A stretch of DNA of 64,000 bases from Solen grandis (Eukaryota; Mollusca; Bivalvia; Adapedonta; Solenidae). Below the pieces are notes generated by a model. It did no database searches and had not been told where the DNA came from. It saw only the letters and a program-made list of their open reading frames with translations. Position numbers and translations under genes: made by a program. The DNA lies in assembly GCA_021229015.1 (NCBI GenBank), contig CM037777.1:56125089-56189088 (forward strand), in the 5' to 3' direction. Below, one piece after another: positions 12,000 to 24,749 of this stretch (within the stretch, counting starts at the first letter, position 1; each line of letters starts with the position of its first letter).

Positions 12000-13681
12000 A
12001 TCAAAGGTCATAGATTAGAGCCATCGCACGTCATATTTTAAAGTACAGCACTCTTATAAATTTATAAATTGGCTTTGAAGTTTCATTTTTTTTTTTTTTG
12101 TAATTATCTGTCGGTACCTTAATATATAATGAGTATATACATGTGTACATATAAATACATTCCAACTTTTAAAAATTCTTAATAATTAAATAAATTTCCT
12201 TTGGAATTAAAATAATCTTATGCAATAAATTAGGTTTTGTGGTTAACTAATATGCATCCATGTATATAATAAGTAAACAAACGTGTATCAAGATATTAAG
12301 AGTTTCCTGTTTTGATGCTAATTACATGGTATCATTTCTTTGATTTATACCTTAAATGGTCTAGATGAAATATAACGTTTCGGCAAATGGTCCCCTGCTG
12401 TTGATCCCCTCCCAACTTCAAAATGATAAAACATCAAACCAAATAGTGAATAACATGTATCAAACAGAATCCGAACAGAACGAAGCCAAACGCCGTTCAT
12501 CAAATAAGGAAGACCTAATTATACAACACGAGGATTTGTGGCGGAATTTGTAGACAAACTGAATTTATTAAGATCAGTCTAATTAGATTTATTAGTGAGA
12601 GTTACTGTAAATATTCAGAAATGAATACATATTAATTGAATATACATGTATATACATGTACGTGTAATGCTAATTACGATATTAATTGGCACAGCGTTTT
12701 TATACAGGAAAAGAACTGATTATGAATCCGAATTTATTTATAGGAATAACGAGATATATCAATATTTTCTGGATACAACATTCTCCTTCCTTCATAAATG
12801 TTTATGTAATTCACTTTCCTTAGCGCAGGGACATTTCAAAGGAGCACTTGTTTCCTTTACGATAATTTAGATGTAGGAAGACGCCGTTAAGACAAACGAG
12901 CGCCGGTGTGAGGTTTTAATAAATTGATCCAAAAAGAAAGTTAGTCATATTTCAAGTACGTATCTTTGGCAGAATCAAATTAATACATATAAACATGTCA
13001 AAAATCCACTACATCTTTCATACAAGACCAAATTGACTGCTGTCTGCGAGGGGCCCTATACTGATTGCTTTCCCAGATAACAGACACGGTGCGGTTAGGG
13101 ATCACGTGAAATGAAGACAGACCAACATGTCGGAGATGTACACAAGCGTTCAGTATTTCATTTTCAAATAGATTTCATGAAAAGGACATAATATTAATGT
13201 TATTTATAAACGTTACACCTAAATTTGGAGTCCAGAAAAAAATGAGACTGCGTCCTAATAAATAGATATTTGTGTATCTTATTGTAAGTTCGCAGTTGAT
13301 TTTATAGATTTCGTAGAATTCCATATTTCACGCGAGTGTGCCTAAGCCAAGAGTGAAACACTGATACTCGAAAGGCGCGAGAAGTTTTCATTTTATTTTA
13401 TTTAGCCATTCCTCATACATTTAGGTGTCAAGTGTTGTAAGCTTGAAACTCCCATAGGAAGCACACAGTTACTTTGACTGGCAACGCAAAATTTATATAT
13501 TAAGATGGCGCTTCGAGTGTTGAAACGTAATGAAGAAAAATTCTGTACTTTTTTTATCACACTAACCATTCTATTCGATTGTAAGAGCTAGGATACAATT
13601 TGTTTAAATTACCAGTTTATTTATGTTTCTGCTACATTTTATTTTCAGTGAACTTATGCTTTGTTTCAGATATTCAGTACT

Positions 13682-13736
13682 TTTGTGGCAATTTGTTTAT
13701 TAGTGTTTGTTGCAATTTGTTTATTAGTGTTTGTTG
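13682..13736. repeat. 24-bp tandem duplication
   Basis: GCAATTTGTTTATTAGTGTT(TGTT) occurs twice head to tail. Confidence 0.85.
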
Positions 13737-14320
13737 CCTTGTTGACCCTTTCGGCATTTGCTTTTCTTTTTTTTTTCTTTCATATTTGAATTTTCTATTC
13801 ATTCATTCATTTTAATCGATTTGACATCCTTTATGAATAATCCTGCTTTTCTTTCAGAGACCAGAAAACACTTTTTTTTTTTAAATTTTTATGAAAGTGA
13901 TAACGTCTTATCTTTCACGGTGTATGATTTATGATTAATCATGATTGTTTCTCAGTGGAAACACGGAACACAGTCTTATCCCGACGGGGGTCATCTACTC
14001 GTCGCATGAGAAATGAGGTTGATTTCATCTTTAGATAAGACACGTGGTCATTAATTTTAAAAATTTTAATTGAAATAAATGTATGAGCCAAGTGTGTTTA
14101 AATTGTTAATTGACTTTTAAAGAAATAAATATAACAAAAAAAACAAACAAAAAAACAAACAAAAATACAGCACCAACAAGAAAGAGACCATGATTACTTT
14201 ATATATTAATTATGAGATAAAACGTTGTTGATAAGACAAAAAGACAACACCATTAATTGTAAGAATTCCATTTTATGAACAGTTCTCTGTTTTCAGTAAT
14301 AAATATGATTGAAAAAAATT

Positions 14321-14385
14321 GCAGGTCCTAATTTGTCATGTGTGCAGGTCTAATTTGTCATGTGTGCAGGTCCTAATTTGTCATG
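14321..14385. repeat. Triplicated 22/23-bp repeat
   Basis: GCAGGTCCTAATTTGTCATG occurs three times separated by TGT; the middle copy lacks one C. Confidence 0.9.
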
Positions 14386-16807
14386 GGAAGCCTTTTTAAT
14401 GTTCTTAACAAGATTAACTTAGTAAAGATAGTGAAAAAAATCAAGCATTAAGAACAAAATAACACATGATGAACATAAATATACAAAATGTATCGTGTTT
14501 AAAAGACACAACACCAACACCTTAGATGAAGACAAAACATCAACATACAGCAGCAACAAACTACCATTCATTTCCAGTATATCATAGTAAGTAAATAGAT
14601 TTGATAACTGAAAATAAAACAATATATTTATTATACCTTTCATACTAAGTATGTAAAATTGCACGTAGAGAAATATTGTCGAATGACCATGCACGGTATG
14701 TATATGAAGATATACGCCGGTGTCCCAACGATGGTAGAGTAATGACAAAAGATGAATATGGCTCGTAAAAACAGTCCACCATTTCAAATCACTTTTCAAT
14801 CGAATCAAAAAGAAAAGAAACTAAAAAGGGGTCAACATCGTAACATGTCATCTACTGGGCGTCTCGCGACATCAAAGGAAAGTTATACGTAAACGAGACT
14901 TGCTTCTTTTCATCTTCTAACCTTGTTACGAATTGAAAACAAATTTCCTTTCGAGTTCTCGGGACGTCGATATCAATGTATTGACTGTTGAATCAAATTT
15001 ATAATCATTTACGATCATAATCTAATTTTCCGATGTTTTCCCGTCTCCTTTAGATAATGTCTTCTGAGAGATCGACGTTTATAAAATTCTGGTGATGGAT
15101 GGTTTATAAAAGCTATATGGATACCATCGTTAAATATCGTTTATTGAAGTACACAGCCAAAACGTCCATTACCTTCCTGATTAATAAGTCAGAAAATGAA
15201 AGTGCCTTTATAATCAGAGCAGCAAGAATTTCCTCTAATGGCGAATGACATCTTTTTTTTCTTTGTAAATTATATTCCCCACACAGAGGTTTGTATCAGT
15301 CAGAAGTGAATATTAAAAATATCATAAATCTGATTGCCTACTTATGACGCAGTCATGAGAGAGAAAAGAGAAATAAATATACATTACGCAATCGCATATA
15401 TTTAGATCAAACGTTGACATTAAGATGTTAGCTTACTCTCCTAGATAGTTCGTTCATTTTGGAATCCGTGTGATACTTCAACCTTCACCACGCAAAGTTT
15501 TTATTGTGACAAAAATATAATGGTCTTTGAAATTCCAGTCGAAATAATTATGGGATAATGATACGAAGAGTCTGTGGGTAGGGCAGTAATTTACGGCTTT
15601 CATCAATGCAACCGAGGTTGATCCTAGGTTGGTCTGAAGCTACTACATGTAGATAAATATTAAAATGACTTGGGGTATAGTGTTACTGGTTTTTAGAAAG
15701 TTTCTGCATTCATGGATATTTCTTTGACATGCGGACCGTGTAGTATCTGAGCTTCAATATTGCTTAAGCAAACAGAGAATTCTGACCAGACAACTCCTGA
15801 AATAGTCTGACGAGGGTTTTATCAAAGTCATCCGATTCCTTCACACATCTTGGACCAATTGAACCTCGGCATCAGAACCAACGAGAATATCTCCATAATG
15901 ATAAAGCAATTTAATTTCTTTCAGAGGTTAAACGTATAAAGTATATAGTAAAATATGAAACGTATCTTTATAAAAGGTCAATCTAAAGTGTTTTCTGTCT
16001 ATTAAAATTTTCCTCTTTCTGTAAATAAGTTTCGATAAGGCATTTTATCAATGGAAGAAGCAATATTATATATTTAAACATCTGATTATACAGAATACAT
16101 CCCTATATGGCTACTGTTTATTTATACTGATCGCAGCCTTTAACAATAACTACGTTTATCAATTATCAATTATAAATCATATTCATCAAATAAACGTTTG
16201 ATTAAAGACTAAACACTGCCGTGTCATACGTTATAAGAAAATTGTTATTATCCAGAACTGATGTTAAGATATCACACACAGCCTATTTCTACCTCTCATT
16301 CTATCTTCAATATTTATAACAAAATGTCAGACAAGGAAGATGTAGTTATGTTCAAAACAAATAATGCATCACTGAGTCAAAGCTCACAAGACAGTTATAA
16401 ATGGCTATCAGAGGAAGCAGCAACTGTGATTCATCAATGCGTATCAAAATATGATTTAAAAAAAGAGACATTACAATAAATAAGTGTTTGAATTTATGTT
16501 GCTACACGAATTGATAAGGAAACAAACTGGCAGTTTCAATATGTCGCCTTCATTTAAGAACATCGAACAATCCAAAGTCTCTTTGCTATGACATATCAGG
16601 TAAATTATCAATCATCGTGAATTTCAAGCCATTTGCAATATGACCAAAAGAGAAGCAATTTGTTTATATAAATGTCAAAAAGCTATTATATTCTAAATGT
16701 TGATTATTTAGTAAGATTCATTTTTAAGCAGTTTTGAATCATTTTTGAGTCGTTTAGACTGAGAAGTATTTTAAATATGAAACCTTTGCTAGTCTAAATC
16801 CAACTTT

Positions 16808-16841
<34 letters not shown>

Positions 16842-17140
16842 ATTTGATAAGAGAATGCATGTTCATTGAAATGAAATAAATTCGAATTGCAATACCTAAT
16901 TAAATATATCAAATGTGAATACATTGCCTTATCTAATTATTATTTTATACTATGATTTTTTTTTCTGGTGAAGTTCGCATTTTGACATGAATTTAAAGGC
17001 TGTCTAAGATATATACAGTGTGTTTTTGAAAAATCATTACTCTCGATTAGTCTGATAATCTTTAATATGTATTACTATGCAGAATCGTACGTGTAGTATC
17101 AGGCCATTAGTACGAGTATTAAATAAATCACATGTCCTTT

Positions 17141-17385
17141 AAACGGTAAAATGATGACGTTATTTCTTAATTGGGAAAGTACAGAAAACTCGAAAAATAA
17201 TCGTGTAAAAAGTTAAGTCTCTCAACGGTGAAATGATTACATTATTTCCTAATAAGGAAAATACTAAAAACTAGAAAAAAAATCATGAAATAAGTTTAAT
17301 ATCCCAACGGTAAAAATGATGACATTATTTTTTAATTGGGAAAATACGGAATATTCTAAAGAAAAAAATATCAAGAAATATATAT
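17141..17385. repeat. 82-bp tandem repeat, 3 diverged copies
   Basis: Units begin ACGGTAAAATGATGAC (17143), ACGGTGAAATGATTAC (17225) and ACGGTAAAAATGATGAC (17307), each followed by ATTATTT, a TAAT(T/A)xGGAAA and an AAAA(C/T)TAGAAA-like tract. AT-rich. Confidence 0.82.
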
Positions 17386-18310
17386 TTTTATTTTTCTTGA
17401 AAGAAAGTATTAGCTTTGATTTTGTGGTCTTAGAAAATTCATATTACTCACGTGACTACGCCACGCGACAAACTAAGGGTTGCTATGACCACGCGTGGGG
17501 CAAATACAATCTTATAAAATATTCACAAAATTCTTCTCTGTATCTATTATATTTTTATAATAAATAAAATTATCAGCTCCACCAGTCTCAGTAACTGTAA
17601 TCTTCTGCAAGTGCACTGCCTTCTACATCGAACGTCTGACCCGCGCTGGGATAATTTTTTCCAATCTCCTGCCATGGCGGAAGTTTTTCTCATATTCAAT
17701 TTCTAGGGACACGTCACTTCTTCAGTGTCATAATATGTCTTGATTAAATTACTTTTTAAACCTCGATCTAGATATTTACGTAATTCGATTCATTTCATCT
17801 TTAAAAATATATTGTTTAATAGTTTAAGGGTTAACCTTCTTGCAAATATCCAATACCATAAAAGAGTCAAGAAAAAAAACATGCTTCTTCAATTATTATA
17901 TTGGAGTTATAAATTTTTCATCAACGTAAACTTTACACTTCAAGAAATACAACAACAACAAGACTACTTGCCAATTTCAAAATAAGAAAGTCCCAAAGAC
18001 ATACCCATTTATTTACAACATGCAAGCAATGTTTTGCTTTTGTCTTGTCTGGTGCCACTTGATGACGTATCGGTTTCTATTCATATTATAAAACATGGCT
18101 GGTGAATGGTGTTTGACACACGGAAATGAAGATAAATCCAGTTGTTAATGAAAGTTGTCAAGCATTTAGACATTTTGGAAAATGTTGGCGGTGCCGGCGA
18201 ATTTGCTTACTTTATTTTGTTCTACTTATTATTTTTTGGGGAAGTAAAATGGACATTATTCTGCAAAAAGCAGTAGTAGACAGAGCTTAAGAAGAAAAGA
18301 GGTGTTCGTA

Positions 18311-18515
18311 GAAGTAGTTTTAGTAGTAAACGTGTGTTAGAAGTAGTAGCAGTCACACCAGTGGTAGTAGTAGTAGCGGGGGGGGGGGGGGGGCGTAGTA
18401 GTAGCTGTAGTTGTACAAGTAGTAGTAGAAGTGGTAATAGCAGGAGTGGTTGTACAAATGATAGTAATAGTAGTAGAAGTAGTAGTAGTAGCAGCAGTGG
18501 TAATGGTAGTATCTG
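18311..18515. repeat. (AGT)n array with internal G-run
   Basis: Imperfect AGT/GTA trinucleotides with a pure G16 at 18378-18393. The open frames on both strands (poly-Ser/Val, poly-Leu) are products of the trinucleotide and should be ignored. Confidence 0.93.
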
Positions 18516-18599
18516 TAAATATAGAAATATTAAAAGAAGAGGGAGAGAAAAAAAACGAAAAAAAAGTAAAAAAAAGAAACGCATCTCTGTAACATCAAA

Positions 18600-19679
18600 C
18601 TATTAATTACTTAAAGTTTTATGGTTGCTATTTTTGTGATTTATTCAACAATAGGTCATCTTTTCACTGATTACACACGACTTGTCGTTATTGCCGCTCA
18701 TTCATTCCTATACACTACAAAAGGCCACGGGATCTTAAAATGCCAACGAAGCACTCCTATCTGTAGACTTTTAACTTTGAATTGCTGAACGCACCGTTGA
18801 GTAATTGAGAAAAATATGAATTCTCTAAATGAAAGAGGACTGCAATGCAACAAAATATTTACATAATCTCATTCAATCGCAGGGGAACACAATGTAAATC
18901 AATTTTTACGCTCAACATGTCATATCATAATCAAGGCGAGGAATAGAAGTACCAATAAGAATAAATGGCTCTAATCCAATAACTGTCTCCATTTGTCAAC
19001 TGAAGAGATTCCAAACAAAAAGCAGTTCAATTACTTTACATTTCCTACGCGGCGTTTGCTGAGAATTAATCAGAAGCGCTTTGATTACAAGTCAAAGAAA
19101 TTCACTTGATTCGACCGCATCCATTTAGGGAAATATTAAATGGCAATTTTATGTCGGAATTATGTTATATTTATTCGAGTTTGGTCAAATTGATCATCGG
19201 TAATAATTAATATGAAGAAAGTTTCCTCGCCGACTAGTCGTAACGTTTTGATTAGATGTCAAAGTAAACTCTTTTTCATTTTTTTATTTATCAAAAAAGG
19301 AAGAGCTATGAACCTTGCTACGTCGCGGAGAGCATTTAATTTCGACTTCCTGAGTGAAATTTAATAAAAAAATCATCTTCCCTTTTACAGCATACAACAA
19401 ATTAACTCCGACACTATACATAACCCAAATGCTGTTACATGCAGTTGTTAACAATAAATCCTGAGTGTCTCTTATAACATGCGAAGCGTCTTTAGTATGA
19501 TTTCCAATAAATTAGTATATTGAACCCTCCTATGACACTATGATTCCAAAACAGGACTTGACTTTCAAGTTAAGTCAAAATAGTTTATTCACAGTCAAAT
19601 AGGCTTCTGGTCCAGATACAAGGGACATGGACAGAACATAGTCCAAAAAAAGAAAGTTGTCCTGAATTATTGCTTCACT

Positions 19680-19714
<35 letters not shown>

Positions 19715-20296
19715 TCTATAGTGTACTTAATTTTTAAAATATAATATCATATGTTAAGTTTTTGAGTATTGTAACTAATAAGGGTACATAAATCTCCTTT
19801 AGTTAAACTTAAGTCTTATACCTGCTGTTCTATGAAAAACAATTATATAATGATAAAACAAGGGGGAAAAAATTTCATATGATGCAATTCTGTGTATTAA
19901 CCATAAAACCATGCCGGACGTCTGATGCCGCACTGACCGCCCAAAGCAGAGTAATCTTACCGTATGGAATGGCATATCTAGACCGTTGACTGCTGAAAAA
20001 AAATGTTTATTTGCGTAAACGCCTCTATCCACGCATAAAATACATAAATGAAATTGCGTTGTACAATAATAATATTAAAAAAAATATCGGTAAATAATAA
20101 TTTAACTCCAATACAAACATCAAATTGCCTATCGTCTAAGCCAAGAGCGCATCAGTGTGTTACGATTCATTGTTTACAAAACTTAATACTCTCTTTATTA
20201 GTGATAAATGCGTGACAATTTTTCACCAAAAATCTATCAAATTCCACATTGATATATGAATTCATATGAAAGTCTTTATGAGAACACATTTAAAAC
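18600..20296. other. Unique gene-free block
   Basis: 18800-19400 is non-repetitive, locally balanced in composition and rich in TAATTA-like and TTTGATTACAAG motifs. No open frame of note. Could hold a conserved regulatory element; not shown. Confidence 0.4.
19682..19714. repeat. (ATC)11 microsatellite
   Basis: Pure run of ATC/CAT trinucleotides. Confidence 0.95.
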
Positions 20297-20602
20297 ACCG
20301 TCCCCGAGTAGTTAGAGCGTCCGCCTCGGGAGGTGAAGGTCGTGGGTTAGATCCTCGGCCACGACATACCAAAGTCGTAAAAATGGTACTGTTATAGCTC
20401 CCTTGCTTGGCGCTCAGCATATAAGGGTAGTTGCAGGACTGGTTGGCTCGGTGTCAGGATAATGTGACCGGGTGTGGTATCATGCCACATGCCTACGGCG
20501 TGATACTGCAGTGTGGCAGCAATATATCTGTCTCAAGTAGACATCGTCTCCAAATGACTGAAATACTGCCGGTGGGACATTAAATCCAACAAAAAAAAAC
20601 AC
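20297..20602 (+). mobile_element. SINE family B, near full-length copy
   Basis: tRNA-like head (GTAGTTAGAGCGTCCGCC; B box GGTTAGATCCT is mutated), then CCTTGCTTGGCGCTCAGC, GTGTCAGGATAATGTGAC and GGTGGGACATTAAATCC, ending in an A-rich tail. About 305 bp; the best reference copy with the one at 31.2 kb. Confidence 0.9.
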
Positions 20603-20775
20603 ATTTAAAACAATGAAAAGTAGTTTTAAGAAATGGGTTTCCAAATCTTCTTGAAAGTGTTCACTGACTCACTTTGTCTTAAGTTCAAAGGCAGTTTATT
20701 CCAAAGCCCAAAGTTTGCTTAAAGCAACTGACAGCTTATGAATACAATTGTAAGAATATAGTCATTTTCGTCGGG

Positions 20776-20853
20776 GATCTCAAACTGACCGTTTAAGGCA
20801 ATTGAAACCGCTGGGATCTCAAACTGACCGTTAAAGGCAGTGAGACCGCTGAT
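20776..20853. repeat. 39-bp tandem duplication
   Basis: GGGATCTCAAACTGACCGTT...GAxACCGCTG appears twice in a row with a few differences. Confidence 0.85.
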
Positions 20854-21118
20854 AACATAGTTTGCTTAAAGCAGGTTAGACAGTACTTAATATTTCATAC
20901 TCATTATCAAAAGCTGATACGGAGTGAAGCGACCAATGGAATTTCTGGTCTTTAAAATTGTTTACTCTTTAAAATCATGGTAAACGATATATATAAGGGA
21001 AAGGTGTATGTGAACAGAACAGAATATCTTTTATTTTCAGACTTGTGCAATGTACATCGTCAACACAAAAACATATACATAGCATTATACAATGTCAGTG
21101 ATACACAATAAAAGTTTC

Positions 21119-21290
21119 CCATGACTATATTTGAATGGTAGTTGTTTTGACTTACAAAAAGTAATAGGTATTAACAATAACGTATAATACAGTATTATCA
21201 TTTAATTTGAATAATTTCATATATATCTGGAATTAGAAAAAAAAAAAACATGACTATATTTGAATGGTAGTTGTTTTGACTTACAAAGTA
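21119..21290. repeat. Direct duplication 130 bp apart
   Basis: CATGACTATATTTGAATGGT through TTGACTTACAAA is present at 21119 and 21249, 40 bases nearly identical. The spacer holds an A-run just before the second copy; the arrangement suggests a small retroinsertion or local duplication. Confidence 0.8.
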
Positions 21291-21343
21291 TTAGGAGGTG
21301 AAATGAAATGTTTTCATATGTGTGTGGTGTGTGGTGTGTATGT

Positions 21344-21367
21344 GGGGGGGGGGGGGGGGGGGGGGGG
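21344..21367. repeat. G24 homopolymer
   Basis: Twenty-four G after a TG-rich lead. Other runs: C19 at 7509-7527, G13 at 39357-39369. Length is prone to sequencing error. Confidence 0.95.
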
Positions 21368-21673
21368 TTAATAAGGTGGCCTTGAGTTAGTATTGAGGAG
21401 GTCCTGATATTATGTTGTTTTAGTATGATAATTTATTTTATTAAATATAGATAAATATCTATTTTTTTTTCTTTTTCAGTTGTCAAATGTCTTGACAATG
21501 ATAAATATTAGCAGATATTCTAGGATTAAATAATAATGATAATAAGAGGTCCAAATCAATTACATGTAGATAATAGATCAATAATCAGTTGACACATTGC
21601 TGTTTCTCAGAACTGATGTTATCTACATACCTTTTAAATTTCAAACATTTCCATGTAATTTGTAAATTAATAA

Positions 21674-21907
21674 CCCTTTCCCTCATAGAGGACACCATGA
21701 AAAAGACCTATGCGAACAGCATAAAACCAGATCAGCCTGCGAGTAACTCGCAGGCTGATCAGGTTTTATACTGTTCGCTGCTCCTCAGTGGTCTGGAAAT
21801 GAGGGTTTTATAATTAAATTTGGTAAGGTTTACTGTGGTTTTCTGCAGATCAGGCTTTATATGGTACCTATTGAGTGCGTCAAAATGAGTCTATATGAGG
21901 GAAAGGG
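21674..21907 (+). mobile_element. piggyBac-like MITE, subfamily 1
   Basis: 234-bp non-coding element with inverted ends CCCTTTCCCTCATA / TATGAGGGAAAGGG. The right flank is TTAA; the left is ATAA (one change). A 36-bp near-palindrome (CAGCCTGCGAGT / ACTCGCAGGCTG) sits inside. TTAA target plus CCCTTT ends are the piggyBac signature; no transposase is present. Confidence 0.88.
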
Positions 21908-22388
21908 TTAAGAAATACTAGTAGAACTTATGTCTGTAATGTATCAGCCTGGAGTTTAAGTTTAAGCATAATGAGAGAATAATTTCATTTTCAAAACTGT
22001 TTACCGATAAAAATAGCATCCAAATAGAAGAAAAATATCATATCACGTTTTATTATCATTATCTGAGTTGACCCAGCATATTAAAGCGATTGGCAGATGG
22101 ATTATCCTGAGGGAATATGTATATTGTATCTATTTCTATAAAAACGTCGCCATCAGGATAATGTTTATAGATTTTATGTATCATCAAATAAAAGTATGCA
22201 ACTTTATTTCACTGCAAAACACATTAATTTAGATTTTCTCGATATAAAAGTAATTAAATTAACAAAAAATAAAAATGACTCGAATTCCATCAACAATACT
22301 TAGCGCATAGTAATATCGAATAAATTAAAAAACGATTTTTTCCCCAATTTTGTTTCACTATTGAAATACCACAAATATTCCTTTTTAA

Positions 22389-22597
22389 CCCTTTCCCTCA
22401 TAGAGGACACCATGAAAAGACCTATGCGAACAGCATAAAACCAGATCAGCCTGCGAATAACTCGCATGATGTTCAGGTTTTATGCTGTTCGCTGCTCCTC
22501 AGTGGTCTGGAAATGAGATTTGATTAATTTGTAGTTAACGGTTTTTTGAGACGGCTTATGGACTATTGATGCGTCAAATGAGTCTAATGGAAGGTAT
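22389..22597 (+). mobile_element. piggyBac-like MITE, subfamily 1, decayed right end
   Basis: Left TTAA and CCCTTTCCCTCATAGAGG intact; the inner palindrome is interrupted (GCGAATAACTCGCATGATG). The right part is strongly diverged, keeping only GCGTCAAATGAGTCTAA. Only 480 bp from another copy in the same orientation. Confidence 0.85.
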
Positions 22598-22702
22598 TCA
22601 ATATGTTGTTTTGAATACTAATCAAGTACTTCAAAGTTCATACAATCTCAGTAAATAGACATGGTTGAATATGTTTCATCTAATGTGCGACATAATGTGA
22701 TG

Positions 22703-22843
22703 TACTTGTAATGGTTCCGCTTTGTCTTGGACCACTTAAACTCTACCAAGATAACCAAGTTTTCCGAATCAAACATTTGGAAACCTTGGTTATCTCCGTG
22801 AAAGGCCATGGGGTCCGAGATATAGCGGAACTATTACAGGGGT
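22703..22843. mobile_element. Foldback MITE
   Basis: Outer ends CTTGTAATGGTTCCGCT against AGCGGAACTATTACAGG, plus inner inverted AGATAACCAAG / CTTGGTTATCT. The whole 140 bp can fold into a hairpin. Confidence 0.7.
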
Positions 22844-23991
22844 TTTGCCTAAGCAATACAGTCACAGTTTTGTAATCATTGAATAGATAGGTATCCATAT
22901 CAAATAGTTATGGTTTTCCAATCCTAATAGCCATATTCCATATCTTGCCACTGGATGGTTATATTTCTATAAAACTTTGTAGCCTTGAAGACATACAAAA
23001 ATAAAAATATTTCATCAAGAGCTTTTTCAATTTTTCTCTGATTTGGGGGAGATAATCAGCATATAAGTTAACATTGAAGTCTATGGAAAATTTATGCATG
23101 GGCGTTTTTAAAGTTCTTCAGTATATTTGGAAATCCCACAAATCAAACAAAACGGTATCGGAGAGGGATAAATAAACTTACTTGATGTACGGCAAAATAA
23201 CTTTAGCCCATATCTATATTATTAATTATAGATATTGACCTTCTGCAGGAGCCTCTGTAATATCACAGTACGCTTCCTGGCTACAAAACTCGACATTTTT
23301 ATACATAGGCAAAATAAAGGAGATGAAATATTAAATCTAAGCTAGAGAATTAAATTCTTGACACATAATCTCGTATATTGTGGTGAGATATAATGAACTG
23401 TCATACACCCTTCGGAAGTCATCTCGTCCAACATGAGTAAATAACAGTTTTATTTAAGGCCATGACCAAAACAAATTGAACGTCGAGGGATGATGGATTT
23501 TATCGCCGTCTTGTTGAGCTACGATTCTGTCACTGAGAGAGGATAAGAGTTGCTGGAACTGTGTACATATTCAGAGATTGGATGGACAATAAAAGTAAAC
23601 AAAGTTTTGCCACAAGGAAATGTATAATTCATCTCACGTTCGGAATAAATTGGGATTTTTATTTCGAAGGCATTTTCAATGTATTTTTATTGAAGTTATT
23701 TGATAAGTATGAGTTTCACATGAATCATTTCAAGGTATAGAATTATAAATGGAACTCATGATCAACAGCTAATGCATACACATTATTTATTAAGTCAAGT
23801 TTCACCAACATTTCATAATGGCTATATTCTATACCGCATACGCCCATAGTTTAAAGGTTTTCCATTCAATTATTGAAATAGAAATGATTATTGAAAAACA
23901 ATTAAAAATGAATGAGTAGGAAACGAATTTGCAGACGTTGTGAATTCATGCACGCTGATATACTTAAATATCCATTGTTTTTCAAATAGTG

Positions 23992-24116
23992 TTGTTGTTG
24001 TTGTTGTGTTGGAGTTTACCGTCGCTGCGATAGTATTTCAATCATATAGCGACGTCCAGCTAATTACAGGTGGAGGAAGACCCCGAGTACACAGAGGTAC
24101 CCGGGTAGAACCACCG
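23992..24116 (-). mobile_element. SINE family A, 5'-truncated copy with 13-bp target-site duplication
   Basis: Only the 3' half of family A is present, in minus orientation, with its (CAA)n tail at the low-coordinate end. TTTTCAAATAGTG occurs directly on both sides (23979-23991 and 24117-24129): a textbook target-primed retrotransposition footprint. The truncation point falls just inside the body. Confidence 0.93.
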
Positions 24117-24520
24117 TTTTCAAATAGTGACCTAAGCAAATACATGCCTTTCAATATATACTTCAACGAAATTTGTTTTGATAACATTTACCGAAATGTT
24201 CCTGGGAAACAAATGTACTAACAAACAAAATGAGCAAAAAATATTTTGGTCTTTTATTAAATTCAATAGAGGCGAACCTCTTCTTTTGCAACAGCAATCG
24301 CATAAACAATTCGATAATGTTTGGAGATAAAATAACATTCTCAGTCAGAACAGTCTCGCTATAGCAAAATAACAATACCAAACAAATGCAAACGAATCTA
24401 TTTTCTGGCTGAACCAACTACACATGTACGTACGTATGCAACAACTTCATGTGCGTGTTTTTGTGTGTGTTATTAATAACATCCATTTACCAAAGAACTT
24501 TGACAGAGCTTCGAGTCATT

Positions 24521-24725
24521 AGTTAAAAAGAACAATGGGATGCCTTTTTTAGACATTGTCGAGCAGAGTAATTTCATGGTAATCTAGGGGCAGGGGATAA
24601 ATGAACAAGAACAATTGGATTCCATAGGACCCTATTTTTGCACAGTCATTCATGGCAATCTAAGAGTAGATAAAATCAAATTAATGGGATTCCATGGGGC
24701 TGTATTTTTGCACTTGATCCAAGAA
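24521..24725. repeat. Diverged tandem duplication, about 100-bp unit
   Basis: GGATTCCATAGGACCCTATTTTTGCAC (24630s) and GGGATTCCATGGGGCTGTATTTTTGCAC (24690s) plus shared ATGGxAATCTAxG(G/A)G text. Confidence 0.6.
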
Positions 24726-24749
24726 GTATAAGTCATACAATTTTGAAAA

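Larger units (their letters stand above)
12000..16814. other. Gene-free region, possible regulatory DNA and one candidate exon
   Basis: Mostly unique sequence with few repeats. An open frame at 12365-12553 (62 codons, ATG to TAG) is hydrophilic and non-repetitive and could be an exon, but no family was recognised. 13900-14090 and the frame at 16261-16479 are similarly unique. No splice-linked set of exons could be assembled. Confidence 0.4.

Noticed and set aside
16261..16479. 72-codon frame as a small gene
   Set aside because: No family signature, no supporting neighbour features; length is within chance expectation for this window.
18222..18606. Poly-Leu and poly-Ser/Val frames
   Set aside because: Translations of the AGT trinucleotide array.
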